Below, one piece after another: positions 5,538-9,252 of a stretch of DNA of 9,252 nucleotides. This DNA is from Sulfurimonas sp. (GTDB lineage: Bacteria; Campylobacterota; Campylobacteria; Campylobacterales; Sulfurimonadaceae), in contig JAMORZ010000110.1 in the NCBI GenBank assembly GCA_027063295.1, positions 1 to 9,252 of the forward strand, in the 5' to 3' direction. Below the pieces are notes generated by a model that was not told the origin of the DNA, searched no databases, and saw nothing but the letters and a program-made list of their open reading frames with translations. Numbering within the stretch: position 1 is the stretch's first letter; each line of letters starts with the position of its first letter. Position numbers and translations under genes: made by a program.

Positions 5538-8198
5538 CTAAAGACTAACTTTTTGCTCAACTTTTCTAAATGTCTCAAGTACATCACCTGGTACAACATC
5601 GTCATAACCGCTGATAACAACACCACACTCATAACCGTTTCCAATCTCTTCAACATCATCTTTGAAACGTTTAAGTGAAGTAAGCTCACCCTCATAGTGA
5701 ACAACACCATCACGAATAACACGCACCATTCCACCACGAACAAGTTTACCATCAACAACAAGACAACCAGCAACAAGACCTTTAGGGATTTTAAATACCT
5801 CTTTAACCTCTGCTTGACCAGTATTCTCTTCAGTATATTTTGGTGCCATCATACCAGTAAGCATTCCTGTGATATCATCAAGAAGTTGGTAGATGATAGA
5901 GTAAGTTTTGATCTCTACACCTTTTTGTTTTGCTGCTGCTTTTACTGCACCTGTTGGACGAACATTAAATCCAAGAAGAACACAGTTTTCTGAGTTGTTT
6001 ACGAGCTCAACATCATTTTCAGTGATACCACCAACACCAGCAGAGATCACATTTACTTTAACTTCGTCATTTCTAAGATCCATAAGCGAAGATTTGATAG
6101 CTTCAAGTGAACCGTGCACATCAGTCTTAAGTACAACTTTAAGTGTTTTGAGTTTGCCTTCAGCAATCATCGCAGTCATATCTTCTAGAGATGATTTTGT
6201 TGATTTACTCAACTCTTTATGTCTGTCATATTCATGGCGTTTGTAAGCAAGCTCTTTTGCTTCTTTATCAGTTTTTGTAGCAACCATAATCTCACCAGCT
6301 GCTGGAACTTCATTGAGTCCTGTTACAACTGCAGTATGAGATGGAAGAAGTTTTTTCACTTGCTTGTTATGTTCATCTATAAGTGCTTTTACACGCCCAT
6401 AAGCAGAACCACAAACGATGTTGTCACCAACTTTAAGTGTACCATTTTGTACAATTACAGTTGCAACAGGTCCACGACCTTTTTCTAGTGAAGACTCAAC
6501 TACAGCAGCTTTTGCAAGAGCATTTTCATTTGCTTTGAGCTCCAGCACCTCTGCAGTTAAAAGGATGTTTTCAAGAAGATCATCGATCCCCATTCCACTT
6601 TTTGCAGAAACAGGAACAAACTCAACATCTCCACCCCAATCGACTGGGCTGATACCATGTTCTGCCATCTGACCTTTTACCATATCTGGTTGAGCTGTTT
6701 CTTTATCCATTTTATTAAGTGCAACGATAATTGGAGCACCTGATTCTTTTGCTATCTTAATAACTTCAAGAGTTTGTGGTTTTACACCATCATCAGCAGC
6801 AACAACAATTACGATAATATCTGTGATATCTGTACCACGTTGACGCATCTGACTAAACGCAGCATGCCCTGGAGTATCTATAAATGTGATTGCTTTACCA
6901 TGTTGTTCAATCGTATATGCACCGATATGTTGTGTGATTCCACCCGCTTCATCTTCTGTTACTTTTGCTTTTCTAATCGCATCAAGAAGTGAAGTTTTAC
7001 CATGGTCAACATGTCCCATAATTGTAATAACAGGTGGACGCTCTGTCGCATCTGGATCTGCTTCAATATTTTCTTCTGCAACAGTAAACTCGTCTTTTGG
7101 ATCTACGATAGTTACTTCAACACCAAACTCTTCTGAGAGAATCTCGATCTCATCATTACCTAAAAAGTCATTTTTTGTCATCATCATACCAAGATCAAAA
7201 AGAACTTTTATGATATCACTCATAGGACGTTTTAGCTTCTCTGCAAACTCATAAACACGGATATCTTCAGGGATCTCCACATGAGTCACCACTTCATCTA
7301 CTGGTTTTTCTTTTGTATATTTTTTACGCTTATCACGAGATACTTTACGACCACGTGGAGCCTGTTTTTTATTTGCATTTCTTCCAACTGGTTTTGGAGT
7401 ACGTGGTTTTCTAGGCTCTTCTACTACAATAGGAGCACGTTCAGTTGCATTAAGATCAAGCAGAGTAACTTGATCATCCATATCCATAGAGACTTCTGCT
7501 AAACTTCCACCAAAGATATCAAGTTTTTTCCCTTGATCTTTTTTAGATACAGGAGCTTCTTTCTTTGTTGATTTTTTCTTCTGAGCAAGTTCAGCTAGAA
7601 CCTCTTCACTCATTTTACCATAAGATGATACAGAAGCATACTTTGTTGGTGCACTATATGTTTCTTCAACTTTTGGTTTTTTCTTCTTGACAATTTTTAA
7701 ACCACTTTTTTTAATCGCAGGTCTTGTTGGAGTTTGTACAACTTTTAAAGTAGTTTTTCTCTCCTCTTTTTTAGGTGGAACTTCTTTTGTATCTTCAACT
7801 TTTTTCTCAGTTGCAACTTCCACTTCTTTTTCTTGAGTAGTTGCTACAGCTTCTGTTTTTGCTTCAAGAGTTGGTATCTCTTCTTTCTTAGACTCAACAT
7901 CTTCTACTGCTTCTTCTTCAACATTTTTTGGTTTTGCTTCTTCTTGAGATACTTTTTCTTCTTTTGAAGATTTATCTTCTTGAGTAGCTTTTTTACTTAC
8001 CTTAACAACAGGCTTTTTAGAAGCTTGCTCCTCTTCACCATTCATTATGAAATTCGCAATATTTTCCGCTTGTTCCAATGTTACTTTACTTTGTGCAGCT
8101 TTAACTTCTATCCCCATACTCTTTGCTTTTTCAAGCACATCTTTTGAGGCAATTCCTAATTCGTCTGCAATCTCTTTAACGCTAACTTTATCTGTCAT
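5538..8198 (-). CDS. infB: Translation initiation factor IF-2
   Basis: IF-2 is the GTPase that brings initiator fMet-tRNA to the 30S subunit and promotes joining of the 50S. Length is 886 residues, close to E. coli IF2 (890). Order of parts: IF2_N helical domain 1-52 (KVSVKEIADELGIASKDVLEKAKSMG); long charged linker about 53-300 rich in Lys, Glu, Ala and Thr; second IF2_N-like domain about 308-360; GTPase domain from about 388 with G1 GHVDHGKTS (395-403), G2 GGITQHIG (419-426), G3 DTPGH (441-445), G4 NKMD (495-498) and G5 SAK (531-533); then the beta-barrel domain II, domain III and the C-terminal fMet-tRNA-binding domain, ending EQKVSL. All GTPase motifs are intact. The start overlaps the ylxR end by 11 nt and is supported by AAAGGAG at 8209-8215. 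The low-complexity linker explains the many long open frames on the opposite strand. Confidence 0.98.
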   Translation of the reverse strand: MTDKVSVKEIADELGIASKDVLEKAKSMGIEVKAAQSKVTLEQAENIANFIMNGEEEQASKKPVVKVSKKATQEDKSSKEEKVSQEEAKPKNVEEEAVEDVESKKEEIPTLEAKTEAVATTQEKEVEVATEKKVEDTKEVPPKKEERKTTLKVVQTPTRPAIKKSGLKIVKKKKPKVEETYSAPTKYASVSSYGKMSEEVLAELAQKKKSTKKEAPVSKKDQGKKLDIFGGSLAEVSMDMDDQVTLLDLNATERAPIVVEEPRKPRTPKPVGRNANKKQAPRGRKVSRDKRKKYTKEKPVDEVVTHVEIPEDIRVYEFAEKLKRPMSDIIKVLFDLGMMMTKNDFLGNDEIEILSEEFGVEVTIVDPKDEFTVAEENIEADPDATERPPVITIMGHVDHGKTSLLDAIRKAKVTEDEAGGITQHIGAYTIEQHGKAITFIDTPGHAAFSQMRQRGTDITDIIVIVVAADDGVKPQTLEVIKIAKESGAPIIVALNKMDKETAQPDMVKGQMAEHGISPVDWGGDVEFVPVSAKSGMGIDDLLENILLTAEVLELKANENALAKAAVVESSLEKGRGPVATVIVQNGTLKVGDNIVCGSAYGRVKALIDEHNKQVKKLLPSHTAVVTGLNEVPAAGEIMVATKTDKEAKELAYKRHEYDRHKELSKSTKSSLEDMTAMIAEGKLKTLKVVLKTDVHGSLEAIKSSLMDLRNDEVKVNVISAGVGGITENDVELVNNSENCVLLGFNVRPTGAVKAAAKQKGVEIKTYSIIYQLLDDITGMLTGMMAPKYTEENTGQAEVKEVFKIPKGLVAGCLVVDGKLVRGGMVRVIRDGVVHYEGELTSLKRFKDDVEEIGNGYECGVVISGYDDVVPGDVLETFRKVEQKVSL

Positions 8199-8445
8199 CA
8201 GTGATGATCTCCTTTAGTTTGTTCATAAGGTTGTCTTTTTTGTTACTTTTGCAAGTTCGCATCAGTGCTTTAGAGAGCTTTTTCTCATCTAAAAGACATT
8301 CTTTACATAGATAAAAACTTCTACCTAGACCGTTGAAACAATCTAATTCGCCATCTTTACATTGAAGGCGCACTAGATTGTTTTGCTTATCTCTGCTTCT
8401 ACATGCAACACACATTCTTGTCGGTAGATGAAATTTTTTTGCCAT
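8188..8445 (-). CDS. ylxR: YlxR (DUF448) family RNA-binding protein
   Basis: An 85-residue basic protein of the YlxR family, which is found next to infB across bacteria. Family members bind RNA, and in Bacillus one has been reported to act on RNase P (RnpM). Visible signature: RMCVACR (10-16) and GLGRSFYLCKEC (39-50), matching the family's 'R.C..CR' and 'GRG.Y.C' blocks. Four cysteines form two CxxC pairs (C12/C15 and C47/C50), a possible zinc site. The C-terminal part is lysine-rich (KSNKKDNLMNKLKEI). I start at the ATG at 8445-8443 because homologues begin just before this motif; an in-frame TTG at 8454-8452 would add three residues (MDI). Neither start has a strong Shine-Dalgarno: GGAT is close to the ATG. 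It lies 31 nt after thrB and overlaps infB by 11 nt. Confidence 0.88.
   Translation of the reverse strand: MAKKFHLPTRMCVACRSRDKQNNLVRLQCKDGELDCFNGLGRSFYLCKECLLDEKKLSKALMRTCKSNKKDNLMNKLKEIITDDR
8209..8215 (-). promoter_or_regulatory. Shine-Dalgarno of infB inside ylxR
   Basis: On the minus strand this reads AAAGGAG, ten nt before the infB ATG at 8198-8196. It is one of the strongest ribosome binding sites in the window and lies inside the last codons of ylxR, allowing infB to be translated more than ylxR from the same mRNA. It also fixes the infB start. Confidence 0.6.
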
Positions 8446-8476
8446 TATATCCAAATCTTGCTTTATTTAATAGGCT
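8446..8476. other. 31-nt gap between thrB and ylxR, largest non-coding stretch
   Basis: This is the only intergenic space longer than 2 nt. On the minus strand it reads as AT-rich sequence with no hairpin able to act as a terminator. A TATAAT hexamer at 8449-8444 overlaps the ylxR ATG, but no -35-like hexamer stands at the right distance (TATTAA 17 nt upstream). I see no riboswitch or leader structure here. thrB and ylxR are therefore probably on the same transcript. Confidence 0.5.
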
Positions 8477-9252
8477 TTAGCGCTCAATTACTAAACCATT
8501 GTTATCAAAATCTAAAACTTTAACGGCAAAATCTGGAAATTTCTGCTTAAACTTGTTCGCAATCATAGCCGAATCATCATCATAAACAAGTGAAAAAAAT
8601 GTAGATCCACTTCCAGATAATGTACTCATAAGAGCACCACTCTCATAAGCTACTTTTTGAACAGCAAAGAGCTCCGGAAGTGTTTTCATACGAGCTTTTT
8701 GGTGAAATCTATCTTGTGCTGCAAGTTTAAGCATCTCCCAATCTTCATTGAAAAATGCAGCAACAGTAAGTGCAGTATGAGAAAGATTATATACTGCATT
8801 TTCTTTTGAATATGATTTAGGCAAAATTGTGCGTGATTTAGATGTATTCATCTGCTTGTTTGGGATAACAACAACAGCTTTTAAATAATCTGGAAGATGT
8901 TTTCTTTGAGAGAACACCTTATTTTTCTCAATAGTTGCAGCATTAAAACCACCCATCACAGCTGGAGTGATATTGTCAGGGTGTGGTTCATACACAAGTG
9001 CATGATTTAAAATACGACGTTTACTTACCCGTATACCGGCAGCTTCATGAGCTGAAGCGATTGCTGAGACTATCACAGCCGAGCTGCTTCCAAGTCCACG
9101 AGACATTGGAATAGAGTTATAAAAAGTAAACTTGAAATTTTGCTTTTTCTTTGTCAAACGTGAGTAGTGTTCGTTAAAAATAGAGATAAAAAGATTATTT
9201 CCTTTTAATCGAGGATTATTCTCCCCCTCCCCTTTGATACATACACTGAAAA
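8477..9252 (-). CDS. thrB: Homoserine kinase ThrB (GHMP kinase), N-terminus beyond the window
   Basis: ThrB phosphorylates homoserine with ATP, the step before threonine synthase. The frame stays open to the right edge of the window. The visible 257 residues begin FSVCIKGEGENNPRLKGNNL and end NNGLVIER, so the N-terminal few dozen residues are missing (about 290 expected). The GHMP ATP-binding motif PMSRGLGSSSA is at about 48-58 of the visible part (9109-9077). Downstream are EPHPDNITPAVMGGFN, a substrate-binding segment of homoserine kinases, and the C-terminal GHMP motif LSGSGSTFFSLV. A TTG at 9157-9155 could be mistaken for a start, but the upstream residues fit the family (GEG..NP....N), so the gene is longer. 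Threonine genes are not linked functionally to the translation block; the association thrB-ylxR-infB is one I remember from Helicobacter and Campylobacter. Function is near certain. Confidence 0.95.
   Translation of the reverse strand, partial: FSVCIKGEGENNPRLKGNNLFISIFNEHYSRLTKKKQNFKFTFYNSIPMSRGLGSSSAVIVSAIASAHEAAGIRVSKRRILNHALVYEPHPDNITPAVMGGFNAATIEKNKVFSQRKHLPDYLKAVVVIPNKQMNTSKSRTILPKSYSKENAVYNLSHTALTVAAFFNEDWEMLKLAAQDRFHQKARMKTLPELFAVQKVAYESGALMSTLSGSGSTFFSLVYDDDSAMIANKFKQKFPDFAVKVLDFDNNGLVIER

Noticed and set aside
5510..5776. Hydrophobic 88-residue minus-strand frame overlapping the end of infB and start of rbfA
   Set aside because: It is a shifted frame through the conserved C-terminal domain of IF-2; its Val/Leu/Met-rich content comes from the codons of infB, and it has no ribosome binding site.
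5697..7502. Several plus-strand open frames of 70-122 codons opposite infB
   Set aside because: They are antisense shadows of infB with Ser/Thr/Phe-rich or Cys-rich random composition, no ribosome binding sites and no recognisable domain.
7550..8040. Repetitive-looking, purine/pyrimidine-biased stretch with many CTTCTTT-type runs
   Set aside because: It encodes the Lys/Glu-rich linker of IF-2. The bias follows from AAA/GAA codons, and no regular repeat unit, hairpin or array spacing is present.
9109..9157. TTG at 9157 as the start of homoserine kinase
   Set aside because: The same frame stays open to the window edge and encodes family-typical residues (GEGENNPRLKGNNLF) upstream, so the gene begins beyond the window.

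Overview
The window is a gene-dense stretch of about 9.25 kb with almost no intergenic DNA. One partial gene lies on the plus strand at the left edge (signal peptide peptidase SppA, 3' end). It is followed by an unbroken minus-strand series of ten genes that enters from the right edge: thrB (partial), ylxR, infB, rbfA, rimP, ribD, ubiE, xseA, an FmdE-like gene and an outer-membrane-type protein gene. The AT-rich codon use, the order thrB-ylxR-infB-rbfA-rimP without nusA, the short RibD and the 417-residue XseA together suggest Campylobacterota (Epsilonproteobacteria), probably a free-living Sulfurimonas/Sulfurovum-type organism. That placement is inferred from gene content and remembered gene orders, not from a search.

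Right part (about 8188-9252): homoserine kinase (threonine synthesis), then a 31-nt gap, the largest in the window, then the small RNA-binding protein YlxR. Centre (4718-8198): the translation block infB (IF2), rbfA and rimP (30S maturation factors). Centre-left (1749-4724): ribD (riboflavin), ubiE (menaquinone methylation) and xseA (exonuclease VII large subunit). Left (284-1752): an FmdE-like cytoplasmic protein and an exported, probably beta-barrel protein with no recognised family. The last gene meets sppA tail-to-tail with one base between the stop codons.

From ylxR to the left end of the series, neighbouring genes overlap or lie at most 2 nt apart. Several starts have no clear Shine-Dalgarno (ribD, xseA, rbfA), so translational coupling in one long transcript is likely. 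No terminator or convincing promoter is visible in the window. Three starts deserve care: ubiE is better begun at 3741 than 3765, ylxR at the ATG ending at 8445 rather than the TTG at 8454, and thrB runs off the right edge in frame rather than starting at 9157.

I see no mobile element, CRISPR array, RNA gene, phage gene or defence-type locus. Most of the window is ordinary housekeeping. The parts least explained by known function are the FmdE-like gene, which lacks the family's second conserved cysteine, and the outer-membrane-type protein coupled to it, which carries a calcium-site-like acidic motif.
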